In this document: positions 33,151 to 41,583 of the stretch, piece by piece | Layout: each line of letters opens with the position of its first letter | How positions within the stretch are numbered: the first letter of the stretch is position 1 | The notes under the pieces: model-generated | The model's database searches: none | What the model was told of the DNA's origin: nothing | The model's input: the letters and a program-made list of their open reading frames with translations, nothing else | Origin: Hydrogenophaga sp. | Lineage (GTDB): Bacteria > Pseudomonadota > Gammaproteobacteria > Burkholderiales > Burkholderiaceae_C | Length of the DNA stretch: 64,000 nucleotides | Assembly: GCF_030158645.1 (NCBI RefSeq) | Contig: NZ_JAOASO010000085.1 | Location: forward strand, 62,001 to 126,000 | Direction of reading: 5' to 3' | Made by a program: the position numbers and the translations under genes

Positions 33151-34854
33151 ATGCTGATCGAAACGCTGGGCGCCGCCCGCGACATGGGCCGACTCAACAC
33201 CATCCTGGGTGTTTTGATCCGCCATGGATTCGGCGACAGCGTTCGCCGCCTTGGACTGGCCGATTCGCTGGAGCGCGCCGGGCACGCCCTCAAGTGGGAC
33301 CACGCAGCCGATCTCGCCCGCCTTGAACCGCCGGTGCAGGTGCGCCTGGCCCTCGAAGAGCTGGGCCCTGCGTTCGTGAAACTGGGTCAGATCCTGGCGG
33401 GGCGGGCCGATCTTTTTGGTCCCGACTGGATCGCCGAGTTCGAAAAACTGCACAGCCAGGTGCCCGCCGTTCCGCTGGACCTGTTGCGCCCCCAGTTGCG
33501 CGAAGACCTCGGCGGTGAGCCCGAAGCCGTGTTCGCCCGCTTCGACACCGAGCCCCTGGCCGCTGCTTCGATTGCGCAGGTGCACCGCGCCCAACTGCAC
33601 GATGGCACCGAGGTGGTCGTCAAGATCCGCCGGCCCGGCATCACCGAGACCATCGACGCCGATCTGCGCCTGCTGGGCCGCCTGGCGGTCCTGGCCGAAG
33701 ACCAATTGCCCGCCCTCAAGCCCTACCGGCCCCAACAACTGGTGCGGGAGCTGGCGCGCTCGCTGAAACGGGAGCTTGACCTCGCCAGCGAATGCCGCAG
33801 CGCCGAGCGCATCGGCGCCAACCTGGTGGGCTTGCCCTGGATCGTGGTGCCGCGCGTGCACTGGGCCCACACCACCGCCCGGGTCAATGTCCAGGACTTC
33901 GTGGCCGGCGTGCCGGGGCACGCACTCGACCGGCTGGACAGCGAGGGCTTCGATCGCCCGCTGCTCGCGCGGCGTGGCGCACAGGCGGTGCTCAAGATGA
34001 TCGTGCAGGACGGCCTGTTCCACGCCGATCCTCACCCCGGCAACGTCTTCTACCTGAGCGAGAACCGCATCGCTTTTATCGATTTCGGCATGGTCGGGCG
34101 CCTGTCGCAGCGCCGCCGCGAAGAACTGCTCCAGTTGCTGCTGGGTTTGGTGGAACACAACCCCCAGGGCGTGGCCGAGGTGCTGATCGACTGGACCGGT
34201 GATGAACACGGCATCAACCTGTCGATGCTCGAGACCGAGATCGAAGCCTTTGTGGACCAATACCAGGGCGTGCCACTGGCCCAGCTCAGCCTGGGCCAGA
34301 TGCTGGCCGACGTGACCGCCATCCTGCGCGAGCATCACCTGGCCTTGCCACCCGATCTGGCGTTGCTGATCAAGGCTTTCATCACACTCGAAGGCATGGG
34401 CCGCGGTCTGGACCCCGGATTTCACATGGCCACCGAGGCCTTGCCTCTGTTGCGCGAGGTGGTGCGGGCGCGTTACCGGCCCAGGGCCATGGGTGCAAGG
34501 GCGTGGCAGACCTTGCGCCGCACGCTGAGCGTGGCCGAACAGTTGCCACACGATCTCTCGCGCCTGCTGCGCAACGCGCGCCGCGGTCGGGTGCAGGTCG
34601 GTATCGAACTGGCCCACCTCAAACGCGTGGGCGACCAGATCGATCGCGCCGCCAACCGCCTGGCCATGGCCCTGGTGATCGCGGCGCTCATCATCGGCTC
34701 GTCCATCGTCATGACCGTGCAAGGCGGCCCGACCCTCATGGGCCTGCCGCTGTTCGGCTTTCTGGGCTTCACGGGTGCGGTGTTGGGCGGGCTGTGGCTG
34801 GTGCGTGCGATCTGGCGCAGCAGCAAAGGGCGCGACGCCGTCGACCCCTCCTGA
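33151..34854 (+). CDS. UbiB/ABC1-family atypical kinase (AarF)
   Basis: A 567-residue ABC1/UbiB-family protein. These unusual kinase-like ATPases support ubiquinone biosynthesis or lipid handling at the inner membrane. The family KxGQ motif is in FVKLGQILAGRADLF near residue 75. Kinase-like motifs follow: AAASIAQVH, VVVKIRRPG (ATP lysine), GLFHADPHPGNVFY and FIDFGMVGRL. The C-terminus has two helices (about 505-560). The ATG at 33151 is the first after the repeat. It is away from any ubi cluster, so the label AarF/UbiB-like is safer than ubiB. Confidence 0.85.
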   Translation: MLIETLGAARDMGRLNTILGVLIRHGFGDSVRRLGLADSLERAGHALKWDHAADLARLEPPVQVRLALEELGPAFVKLGQILAGRADLFGPDWIAEFEKLHSQVPAVPLDLLRPQLREDLGGEPEAVFARFDTEPLAAASIAQVHRAQLHDGTEVVVKIRRPGITETIDADLRLLGRLAVLAEDQLPALKPYRPQQLVRELARSLKRELDLASECRSAERIGANLVGLPWIVVPRVHWAHTTARVNVQDFVAGVPGHALDRLDSEGFDRPLLARRGAQAVLKMIVQDGLFHADPHPGNVFYLSENRIAFIDFGMVGRLSQRRREELLQLLLGLVEHNPQGVAEVLIDWTGDEHGINLSMLETEIEAFVDQYQGVPLAQLSLGQMLADVTAILREHHLALPPDLALLIKAFITLEGMGRGLDPGFHMATEALPLLREVVRARYRPRAMGARAWQTLRRTLSVAEQLPHDLSRLLRNARRGRVQVGIELAHLKRVGDQIDRAANRLAMALVIAALIIGSSIVMTVQGGPTLMGLPLFGFLGFTGAVLGGLWLVRAIWRSSKGRDAVDPS

Positions 34855-35202
34855 GTGGCTCGGCGCAAATCACCACCACGTGTTATCATGCGCAGTCGCC
34901 TTGAGCGACCAGCCGCGCCCAGACCCCCAAGTCCAAACGCACCGCCCCCGGCAGAGGGGTTGCTGGTCCAGCCCCTACAAGGTGCGCCACCCCGCTCTCT
35001 CACAGCACCGTGGCCTTTCCCTCCCTGCTTTGCCTGAACCCCTGCCGTGGTTCGTGCGCCGGTCCCGGTTGATGGCTTCTTGCATCGACCCGTGTCCGGA
35101 TCAGGCGGTGAGACACCCCGGCGCAGGGGCTGCCAATGGTTTTTGATTTTTGATTCGGGTCTTTCCGACGCAGTGGCGAACGCCGCGCGCCCTGGCCCCA
35201 CG
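34855..35202 (+). other. Gene-free region, possible long leader of the infA2 unit
   Basis: I see no convincing gene in these 348 bases. A TATCAT -10-like element stands at about 34886 but no good -35 was found. Several G/C hairpins can form, for example GGGG-TT-GCTGG-T-CCAGC-CCC near 34956. A long structured leader before the 92-residue hypothetical and infA2 would fit cold-shock-type control, but that is a guess. Confidence 0.25.
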
Positions 35203-35481
35203 ATGTTTTTGATGATTCACACGATTTCCACGATTCCGACCACGACTCCCTCCCCGCTCACCTTGGGTAAGTACCGCATCGCGGCCTTGCCGCGTCCCCT
35301 GCCTTGCGGTCAGTTTGCCGCCCAGGTGTCGATCGCCAGCGGCGTGGGCAGCGCGTCCACCGCCCGCGTCATGCGCTTTGACAGCGCCTTCCCCACCCAC
35401 GCCGCCGCGGCCGACTACGGCCTGGCGCAGGGCATCGACTGGGTGCACGACACCACCCGTCTGGCGGCCCGCCCGAACTGA
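35203..35481 (+). CDS. Small conserved-style hypothetical protein
   Basis: A 92-residue protein with no recognised domain. The C-terminal two thirds ([38 protein letters not shown], then [19 protein letters not shown]) look like a small beta-sheet followed by a helix, a layout I recall for short Burkholderiales proteins of unknown function. The start may be ATG at 35203 or 35212; no strong ribosome-binding site decides. It lies 28 bp before infA2, so the two are likely co-transcribed. Confidence 0.6.
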   Translation: MFLMIHTISTIPTTTPSPLTLGKYRIAALPRPLPCGQFAAQVSIASGVGSASTARVMRFDSAFPTHAAAADYGLAQGIDWVHDTTRLAARPN

Positions 35482-35509
35482 ACCGTACACTTCAAGCAAA
35501 GGAAACACC

Positions 35510-35764
35510 ATGGCCAAAGAAGAACTGATCGACATGATGGGCATCGTCAACGAGGTGCTGCCCGACACGCGCTTTCGTGTGACGCTGGACAACGGTCACC
35601 AGCTGATCGCGTATTCCGCCGGCAAGATGAAGAAAAACCACATCCGCATCCTCGCGGGTGACCGCGTCTCGCTTGAACTCTCGCCTTACGACCTGACCAA
35701 GGGCCGGATCAACTTCCGCCACATCGAAGGCCGCGGCCCGATGGTGCCGCGCAAGCCGCGCTGA
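35510..35764 (+). CDS. infA: Translation initiation factor IF-1, second (long) type
   Basis: An 84-residue S1/OB-fold protein ([51 protein letters not shown]). It would occupy the ribosomal A site during initiation. It is longer than the 72-residue IF-1 of the ribosomal-protein operon because of an Arg/Pro C-terminal tail. In betaproteobacteria such a second copy usually lies apart from ribosomal genes, as here. The ATG at 35510 follows AAAGGAAACACC. It ends at a hairpin terminator. Confidence 0.93.
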   Translation: MAKEELIDMMGIVNEVLPDTRFRVTLDNGHQLIAYSAGKMKKNHIRILAGDRVSLELSPYDLTKGRINFRHIEGRGPMVPRKPR

Positions 35765-35784
35765 TCTTTTCCTGAGTTGGTGAT

Positions 35785-35812
35785 GACAGCGCCCGGGCCG
35801 GCGCTGTCTTGC
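35785..35812. terminator. Intrinsic terminator between infA2 and the DAHP synthase gene
   Basis: GACAGCGCC (35785-35793) pairs with GGCGCTGTC (35800-35808) around a 6-base loop, then TTGCTTTG. It serves infA2 on the plus strand. It has no T-run on the other side for the convergent gene. Confidence 0.75.
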
Positions 35813-35825
35813 TTTGTGCGCCGCC

Positions 35826-36929
35826 TCAGGCGGTGGCGCTGCCACGCACCCGGCGCGCCCGCACGGCCGCCGCCAGGCCCTGCAGCACCGGCACCGTCTG
35901 CTCGAACCCGATGCAGGCGTCGGTGACGCTCACACCCGGGCGCAAGGGCTGCCCCGGCACGATGTCCTGCCGTCCCTCCTGCAGATGGCTTTCGATCATC
36001 ACGCCCACGATGCGTTGGTCGCCCGCCGCCACCTGCGCCGCCACGTCGGCCGCCACCTCGATCTGCCGCTGGTGCTGCTTGCTGCTGTTGGCGTGCGACA
36101 CGTCCACCATCACCTGCTCGCGCAGGCCCGCCTTGTGCAGCAGCGCGCAGGCCGCGTTCACGTCGGACGCGCTGTAGTTGGGCTGTGCGCCGCCGCGCAG
36201 GATCACGTGGCAGTCGTCGTTGCCGCGCGTCTCGAAGATCGCGGCCTGTCCCATCTTGGTCATGCCCATGAACGCGTGTGAGGCCTGGGCGGCCTGGATC
36301 GCGTCGGACGCCACCTTCACACCGCCGTCGGTGCCGTTCTTGAAACCCACCGGGCAGCTCAGCCCGCTGGCGAGCTGGCGGTGGCTCTGGCTCTCGGTGG
36401 TGCGGGCACCGATGGCGCCCCAGCTCACCAGGTCGCTGATGAACTGCGGGCTCAGCAAATCCAGGAACTCGGTGCCCACCGGCAGGCCCAGCGCCAGGAT
36501 CTCGAGCAACAAAGTGCGCGCCATCTCCAGCCCTTCGTTGATCGCGAAGCTGCCATCGAGGTGCGGGTCGTTGATGTAGCCCTTCCAGCCCACGGTGGTG
36601 CGCGGCTTCTCGAAGTACACGCGCATCACCACCAGCAGGTCGTCCTGCAAGGCGTCGGCCTGTTCCTTCAGCCGGCGCGCGTAGTCGATGGCCTGCGTGT
36701 GGTCGTGGATGGAGCACGGTCCCACCACCACCACCAGGCGGTCGTCCTGCGCGTGCAGCACGCGGGAGATGGCTTCACGGCTGTGCTGCACCAGGGCCTG
36801 GGCGTCGGTGTTGGCGGGTTGCCATTCCTGCAGCAAGGCGGGCGTGATGAGCGGGCGAACCGCCCCGATGCGCAGGTCGTCGATGCGGGTGGTGTCGAGG
36901 GTGGATGGGCGCGTGGCGTGGGTTTTCAT
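35826..36929 (-). CDS. aroG: 3-deoxy-7-phosphoheptulonate (DAHP) synthase, class I
   Basis: A 367-residue enzyme of the AroF/G/H type, joining phosphoenolpyruvate and erythrose 4-phosphate to open the shikimate pathway. Seen are VGPCSIHD near residue 67, RVYFEKPRTTVGWKGYINDP, GARTTESQSHRQLASGLSCPVGFKNGTDG, and DVSHANSSK with DACIGFEQT for metal binding. The N-terminal extension carries the feedback site. The exact isozyme (Phe or Tyr sensitive) cannot be told by eye. The ATG at 36929 is preferred; 12 more codons upstream lack family features. Confidence 0.93.
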   Translation of the reverse strand: MKTHATRPSTLDTTRIDDLRIGAVRPLITPALLQEWQPANTDAQALVQHSREAISRVLHAQDDRLVVVVGPCSIHDHTQAIDYARRLKEQADALQDDLLVVMRVYFEKPRTTVGWKGYINDPHLDGSFAINEGLEMARTLLLEILALGLPVGTEFLDLLSPQFISDLVSWGAIGARTTESQSHRQLASGLSCPVGFKNGTDGGVKVASDAIQAAQASHAFMGMTKMGQAAIFETRGNDDCHVILRGGAQPNYSASDVNAACALLHKAGLREQVMVDVSHANSSKQHQRQIEVAADVAAQVAAGDQRIVGVMIESHLQEGRQDIVPGQPLRPGVSVTDACIGFEQTVPVLQGLAAAVRARRVRGSATA

Positions 36930-37087
36930 GGAGATGGGCGGGCCGCCAAAGGGGAGGAGCGGCAAAGGCTGCGATTGCGGGGTGATGGGTGCCTATTTTG
37001 GGGCTTGACCGATTCAAGAAGGGCCGGCGCGAGACCGAAACACAGGAACCACGTTGCCGTTGGTGCAACGCGTTTGAAAGGCCCCTC

Positions 37088-37585
37088 ATGAAAACCCTCT
37101 TCACCACCGCCACCCTGTGGCTGACCCTGGCGTTCGGTTCACCCGCAGCCTGGGCGGAATCGTCGGCCACCACCTTGAACCTCACGCCGGTGTCCACCTC
37201 ACAGCTCTGGCTCAATGTCGGTGGTTTCTCGCGCCACTTCCACCGCGACGCCGGCTACAACGAAAACAACCTGGGCATCGGCATCGAATACCGGACCAGC
37301 CCGGAGTTGTCGTACATGGCGGGCAGCTACTACAACAGCGTGCGCAAGAACACGGCCTATGCGGCGGTGAACTGGCAGCCCTGGATGGTGGGCCCGTTCA
37401 AGCTGGGTGCGGCGGTGGGCCTGATGAACGGCTACCCGGCCATGAACCGGGGCGGTCATTTCTTTGCGGCCCTGCCGATGGCGACCTACGAGGGCGAGCG
37501 CTTCGGCCTGAACGTCGGGCTGATCCCGTCCATCAAGAACGTGGATGGCGCGGTGATCGTGCAGTTCAAGCTGCGGGTGAACTGA
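37088..37585 (+). CDS. Predicted small outer-membrane beta-barrel protein
   Basis: A 165-residue exported protein. The signal peptide ends at about residue 23 (PAAWAE). The rest alternates polar and hydrophobic residues with many Tyr, Trp, Gly and Asn, and the last residue pattern (VIVQFKLRVN) is like a barrel strand. The blocks NENNLGIGIEYRTSPELSYMAG and YNSVRKNTAYAAVNWQPW recall small PagP/PagL-like barrels, but I cannot identify a catalytic set with confidence. The ATG at 37088 was chosen. The 3' end overlaps the convergent exonuclease gene by 20 bp. Confidence 0.75.
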   Translation: MKTLFTTATLWLTLAFGSPAAWAESSATTLNLTPVSTSQLWLNVGGFSRHFHRDAGYNENNLGIGIEYRTSPELSYMAGSYYNSVRKNTAYAAVNWQPWMVGPFKLGAAVGLMNGYPAMNRGGHFFAALPMATYEGERFGLNVGLIPSIKNVDGAVIVQFKLRVN

Positions 37586-38204
37586 GCGCCCCGGGCGTTC
37601 GCTGCGCGCTGAAGAAACGCGGCAACTGGTTGCGCGCGCAACGCTGCAGCCCCATCAGGAAACCGTGGTCGGGCCGGACCACACCGTGCTGCACTTGCAG
37701 GTCGTGCTGGATGCGCGCCAGCAGCTCCGCCGCCATGTTGGCGTCGGCCATGGCGCGGTGGGCCTGCCCGGTGCGTGGCAGGCGGAAAAAATCCACCAGC
37801 GAGCCCAGCTTGTGGCTGGGTGCCTGCGGGTACAGCCGGCGCGAGAGCAGGACGGTGCAGGCGAAAGCGTGTGGCGCGGGCTCGCCGGCGAGTGCCAGCT
37901 CGGCCTGCCAGTAGCGACGGTCGAAAGACGCGTTGTGCGCCACCATGGGCACCGACCCGACGAAGCGCGCTGCGTCGCGCATCACCACCTCGGCGGCGGG
38001 GGCATGGGCCACCATGTCGTTGGTGATGCCCGTGAGTTGCGTGATGAACGACGGAATGTGCACACCGGCGTTCATGAGGCTCTGGAACCGGTCCACCACG
38101 CGACCCCCTTCGGTGATCACGATGGCCACCTCGGTCGCACGGTCGCCCATCGATGGCGAGATGCCGGTGGTTTCAAAGTCGATGACGGCGATCGGTGAGG
38201 ACAT
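37566..38204 (-). CDS. DEDDh-type 3'-5' exonuclease (DnaQ-like)
   Basis: A 212-residue exonuclease-fold protein. Exo I is VIDFETTGISP (residues 7-17), Exo II is VAHNASFDRRYW, and Exo III is AHRAMADA near residue 145 with the DEDDh histidine. Such enzymes trim or proofread DNA or RNA 3' ends. As it lacks polymerase-binding regions and stands alone, it is probably not the replicative epsilon subunit but a DnaQ-like nuclease. The ATG is at 38204. Confidence 0.88.
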   Translation of the reverse strand: MSSPIAVIDFETTGISPSMGDRATEVAIVITEGGRVVDRFQSLMNAGVHIPSFITQLTGITNDMVAHAPAAEVVMRDAARFVGSVPMVAHNASFDRRYWQAELALAGEPAPHAFACTVLLSRRLYPQAPSHKLGSLVDFFRLPRTGQAHRAMADANMAAELLARIQHDLQVQHGVVRPDHGFLMGLQRCARNQLPRFFSAQRTPGALSSPAA

Positions 38205-38241
38205 GTCGGTGGCGGTGGCGGTATCCGGGGAGGCTGCGAGC

Positions 38242-39621
38242 TTAGCCTTGTTGTGCCGACCCGCTCGAACCCATTTCCATGGGCGCCCCGGTCTGCGCCT
38301 TGCAGGGCAGCTCGGCCGCGATGTGCGTGCCCTGCCCCGGGCTGCTGTGGATGCTGAGGTGCCCGGCGTGGGATTCCACGCGCACGCGCATGCCGATCAG
38401 GCCGTGGTGGCGGGCGGGCACGTTGTCCGCGTTGAAGCCGCAGCCGTCGTCGCGAACGTTCACCCGCACCCAGTCGCCCCGGGGCTCCAGGCTCACCCAG
38501 ACCTGCCGGGCCCTGGCGTACTTGCTGATGTTGGTCAGCGACTCCTGCACCAGGCGGTACACGGTGAGCTCGCATTCCTTGTCCAGACTCACCGCCTGCA
38601 GCGCCGTGTGGACGGCAATGCCCAGGCTGCCGGCGGCGTCCTGGCACAGACCCTCGAGTGCCGACACGAGGCCCAGCTGGTCGAGCGACGACGGGCGCAG
38701 GTTTTCGATGATGCGGCGTTTCACCGCGATGCCTTCGTTCAAGCGCTGTTCGATGCCGCCCATGCGCTCCAGCGCGGTGGTCGGCAGCTCGGTCACGCGG
38801 CGCAGGCGCGCCAGTTCCAGCTTCATGGCCGTGAAGAGTCCACCGAGTTCGTCGTGCAGCTCGCGCGCCAGCCGGCCGCGTTCGTCTTCCCGTGTCGTGA
38901 CCAGGTGCCCCGCGAGCTCACGCAGCTCGGCGGTGCGCAGCGCCACCTGCGATGCGAGGTACTCGCTCTCGCGCGCTTTCTGCTCGTCGCTGTCACGCAG
39001 CTGGCGCGTGAACAGCACCAGACCCACCACCGAGATCAGCACGAGCAGGTGCAGCGCCACCCGGTTGATCATGATGGCGTCAAAGAGCGACACGCGCGCG
39101 GTCTGCTGCAGGGCGGCGGCCCGCTTGAGCACCAGGTCGAACTCGGTGCGCAGGCTGGCATAGCTGGAGCGGCCGCGATCGCTGCTGGCCATCAGGCGGG
39201 CCTGCGTGCGCTGGCCGCGCTCGGCGGCGTCCATCCATTGCTCCATGGCGGTCACACGCGCCTGGATGGCCATGCGCACCGCTTCCACCGACACCGTGCG
39301 CTGCGGGTCCACGTCGGCGATCAGCTGGAAAGCCCCGCTCTGCGCTTGCGCCAACGCGGCGATGGATGCGCGGTGGTCATCGCGGTCGGCCGCCTGCCCG
39401 TTGATGAGGAAGGCGCGTGCGGCGGTTTCGGCGTCCGTGAGGTGCTGCAGCACGCGCCCGGCCTGCAGGCGCGCATCGGTGAGCGCAATGCCTTGAGTCA
39501 ATGTGGTGCGCGAATGCTGGAAGGCCCCTTCAATGACCACCACGGCGATCACCGCCAGGGCCAGCACCACCGGCATCACGTACCGCGTGCGCGCCACGCG
39601 CTCGATCGACGACTTGATCAT
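38242..39621 (-). CDS. NarX/DegS-type sensor histidine kinase with CHASE3-like input
   Basis: A 459-residue membrane kinase. Helix 1 is at about 14-32 and helix 2 at 187-204; between them lies a helical periplasmic region of CHASE3 type (DAETAARAFLINGQ near 63). A short coiled coil leads to the HisKA_3 domain, whose phosphorylated His256 is in RLARELHDELGG, then the HATPase domain (DDGCGFNADN, GLIGMRVRVESHAGHL). The ATG at 39621 was chosen. The lone receiver gene lies 46 bp upstream on the same strand and a NarL-type regulator is at 41584, so it may have two partners. Confidence 0.9.
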   Translation of the reverse strand: MIKSSIERVARTRYVMPVVLALAVIAVVVIEGAFQHSRTTLTQGIALTDARLQAGRVLQHLTDAETAARAFLINGQAADRDDHRASIAALAQAQSGAFQLIADVDPQRTVSVEAVRMAIQARVTAMEQWMDAAERGQRTQARLMASSDRGRSSYASLRTEFDLVLKRAAALQQTARVSLFDAIMINRVALHLLVLISVVGLVLFTRQLRDSDEQKARESEYLASQVALRTAELRELAGHLVTTREDERGRLARELHDELGGLFTAMKLELARLRRVTELPTTALERMGGIEQRLNEGIAVKRRIIENLRPSSLDQLGLVSALEGLCQDAAGSLGIAVHTALQAVSLDKECELTVYRLVQESLTNISKYARARQVWVSLEPRGDWVRVNVRDDGCGFNADNVPARHHGLIGMRVRVESHAGHLSIHSSPGQGTHIAAELPCKAQTGAPMEMGSSGSAQQG

Positions 39622-39667
39622 GCCGGCTCCGCTGGCCCTGCGTGCCGCGGGCCTTGTGGTTCTGAAT

Positions 39668-40072
39668 CTAACGCAGCTCTCCCGGCTGGGTGGACGAGCC
39701 ATCGGACACCCGGGCGCAATAGGCAATCAGGTCATCGAGCTCGCACGACTTGTCGAACACACGGTCAGCCCCCAGCACGGCGCAGCGTTTGCGGATGTCG
39801 TCGGTCGCGTAGTTGGTGAGCACCACGGTGCGCGCGCCCAGGTGGGCCTCTTGCGCCGCCTTGAGCACGCCCAGGCCCGAACCCGAGCGCAGGAAGATGT
39901 CGACGATCAGGAGATCGAGCGCGGCGCCATCGTTGCGCAGCCAGCGCACCGCGCCCGGTTCGTCCACCGCATGCCCCACCACCTTCACCTCGGTCAGCTC
40001 TTGCAGCGTGGAGACCAGGTTGTCGTAGATGACCGTGTTGTCTTCGACGATGAAGGTGTTCAGGGGAGGCAT
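39668..40072 (-). CDS. Single-domain response regulator (receiver only)
   Basis: A 134-residue receiver domain with no output domain. The phospho-acceptor is Asp58 (LLIVDIFL), the acidic pair is Glu10-Asp11, the switch threonine is Thr86 (VVLTNYA) and the conserved lysine is Lys108 (FDKS). It could be a phosphate sink or relay for the NarX-type kinase encoded 46 bp downstream. The ATG at 40072 is preceded by a weak ribosome-binding site. Confidence 0.88.
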   Translation of the reverse strand: MPPLNTFIVEDNTVIYDNLVSTLQELTEVKVVGHAVDEPGAVRWLRNDGAALDLLIVDIFLRSGSGLGVLKAAQEAHLGARTVVLTNYATDDIRKRCAVLGADRVFDKSCELDDLIAYCARVSDGSSTQPGELR

Positions 40073-40199
40073 GGTGGTGGGTGGTGAAAACAGGGCCAGG
40101 GCGCCGAAGCATCGCTGCGTCGGGCGCCCGGCAGAGCGTCGTTGAAAAAGCCCGTTGTGTCTGTAGGCGGCTTCCTACATCGCGCAGGGCAGGGCGTTG

Positions 40200-40511
40200 T
40201 CAGCGCACCAGGATGTCGTTGCGCACCGCTTGCACGCCGGGGGTGGTCCGGGCGATCCGCTCGGCGGTGGCGCGCTCATCGGCGGACTTGGCGAAGCCCG
40301 ACAGCTGCACCGTGCCCTTGAGCGTCTCCACGCTGATCGAGGTGGCGCTGACCGACTTGTCCTCGGCCATGCGCGCCTTCACCCGGGTGGTGATGGTGGC
40401 GTCGTCGATGTAGGAGCCCACGGTCTGCTGGTCGCGGGCGACCGCGCAGCCGGTGAGTTGAACGAGAGAGACGGTGGCGGCAATGGCCAACACGGCGTGA
40501 GCGATTTTCAT
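40200..40511 (-). CDS. BON-domain lipoprotein (OsmY-like), small
   Basis: A 103-residue predicted lipoprotein. The lipobox is QLTGC (Cys22). One BON domain follows (about 38-103: DDATITTRVKARMAEDKSVSATSISVETLKGTVQLSGF). BON domains bind membranes or help keep the envelope intact under osmotic stress. The ATG at 40511 follows GGAGGACCCC. It lies 29 bp after a second BON lipoprotein gene on the same strand. Confidence 0.88.
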   Translation of the reverse strand: MKIAHAVLAIAATVSLVQLTGCAVARDQQTVGSYIDDATITTRVKARMAEDKSVSATSISVETLKGTVQLSGFAKSADERATAERIARTTPGVQAVRNDILVR

Positions 40512-40540
40512 GGGGTCCTCCAAGTGTTGTTGCGCCGTGC

Positions 40541-40984
40541 TCAGCTGTTCTTGGCCACGGTCAGGCGGTTCTCGACCGTCACCACGCCATCGACAGCGGC
40601 GGCCAGGGTGGTCGCGCGTTCGCGCGAGGCCTCGTCGGGTGCGGTGCCGGTCAGCGCCACGTTGCCGGCTTCGGTGTCCACATCGATCTTCAAGGCGCTG
40701 AGCTGGTCGTCAGCGGCCAGCGCTGCGTTCACCTTGGTGGTGATGGCCATGTCGGTGGCGCTCTGGGTCGCGCTGTCGGCGGCTTTGGAGCCGGCGGCCT
40801 GCATGTCGCTGGCAGCCACCTGGGCGTCGTTCTTCATCTCCGTGGCGGCGGATTGCACCGTGGCGGTGGCGTTGTCGACTTGCTGGCCGACGGTGGTGTT
40901 GTCGACCTTTTCGCCGCAGGCGGCGATCAGCACGGTCGCCGCGGCGGCGGCAAAGAGGGCGGTGTAGCGGTGGTTGGATGTCAT
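40541..40984 (-). CDS. BON-domain lipoprotein with Ala-rich linker
   Basis: A 147-residue predicted lipoprotein. The lipobox is LIAAC (Cys23). Residues about 28-78 are an Ala/Thr/Asp-rich, probably helical spacer, followed by one BON domain (ITTKVNAALAADDQLSALKIDVDTEAGNVALTGTAPD). It probably reaches across the periplasm. The ATG is at 40984, and it is followed by the smaller BON gene. Confidence 0.88.
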   Translation of the reverse strand: MTSNHRYTALFAAAAATVLIAACGEKVDNTTVGQQVDNATATVQSAATEMKNDAQVAASDMQAAGSKAADSATQSATDMAITTKVNAALAADDQLSALKIDVDTEAGNVALTGTAPDEASRERATTLAAAVDGVVTVENRLTVAKNS

Positions 40985-41078
40985 GATGTTTTCCTTTGAA
41001 CAGCGTTGTGAACGGTGCGCCGGCGGGCGCCGGCGCGGGTGTTCAGGTTTCAGGTTCTGGCGTGGTGGTCGGTGCGCT

Positions 41079-41324
41079 TCAAACCTTGTCGGTGGGGCGT
41101 TTGGTCAGCTTGTCGAACCAGTCATCACCGGCTCGGCGTTCCCATTCGGTCACCTGGCGCTCGGCTTCGTCCTTGGCCACGCCGTAGCGTTCCTGGATCT
41201 TGCCGGCGAGCTGTTCGCGCCGGCCGTTGACCACATCAAAGTCGTCGTCGGTCAGCTGACCCCATTGCTCGGTCACGCGGCCTTTGAGTTGTTTCCAGTT
41301 GCCTTCGATTCGGTCCCAGTTCAT
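41079..41324 (-). CDS. CsbD-family stress protein
   Basis: An 81-residue protein with the CsbD/YjbJ signature MNWDRIEGNWKQLKGRVTEQ and GQLTDDDFDVVNGRREQLAG. Members are small soluble proteins induced by general stress, with unknown mechanism. The ATG at 41324 follows CAGGAGAAGCAC. It probably shares a stress regulon with the two BON genes downstream. Confidence 0.92.
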   Translation of the reverse strand: MNWDRIEGNWKQLKGRVTEQWGQLTDDDFDVVNGRREQLAGKIQERYGVAKDEAERQVTEWERRAGDDWFDKLTKRPTDKV

Positions 41325-41583
41325 GTGCTTCTCCTGTTGAGGTTGCGAAGTGTTGGAGCGGTGGGTTCACCGTCCTCGACCCGGTGCTGAAGGTCAGCGT
41401 CAAGCCGTGCCTTCACTGTAGGCGGGGGGTCACCGCCAGCGTGTCGGGCGGCGCGCCGTCGCCTTGTAGGACAACGCCCCTGGTCCCCACGGCCGTGTGT
41501 AGGCGTTGTCCGACGCGCCCCTGGGGCCCGGGCCTGTTAGATTTCCGGCTCCACCCGAAGGCAACCACCCTTGCGAGACCCCC

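Noticed and set aside
32860-34722. 620-codon minus-strand frame opposite the UbiB-family gene
   Set aside because: Shadow frame with His/Gln/Gly-rich composition; the plus strand carries kinase-like motifs.
34855-35202. tRNA or other structured RNA gene
   Set aside because: No cloverleaf, CCA end or known RNA motif could be built; only GC hairpins, which are common here.
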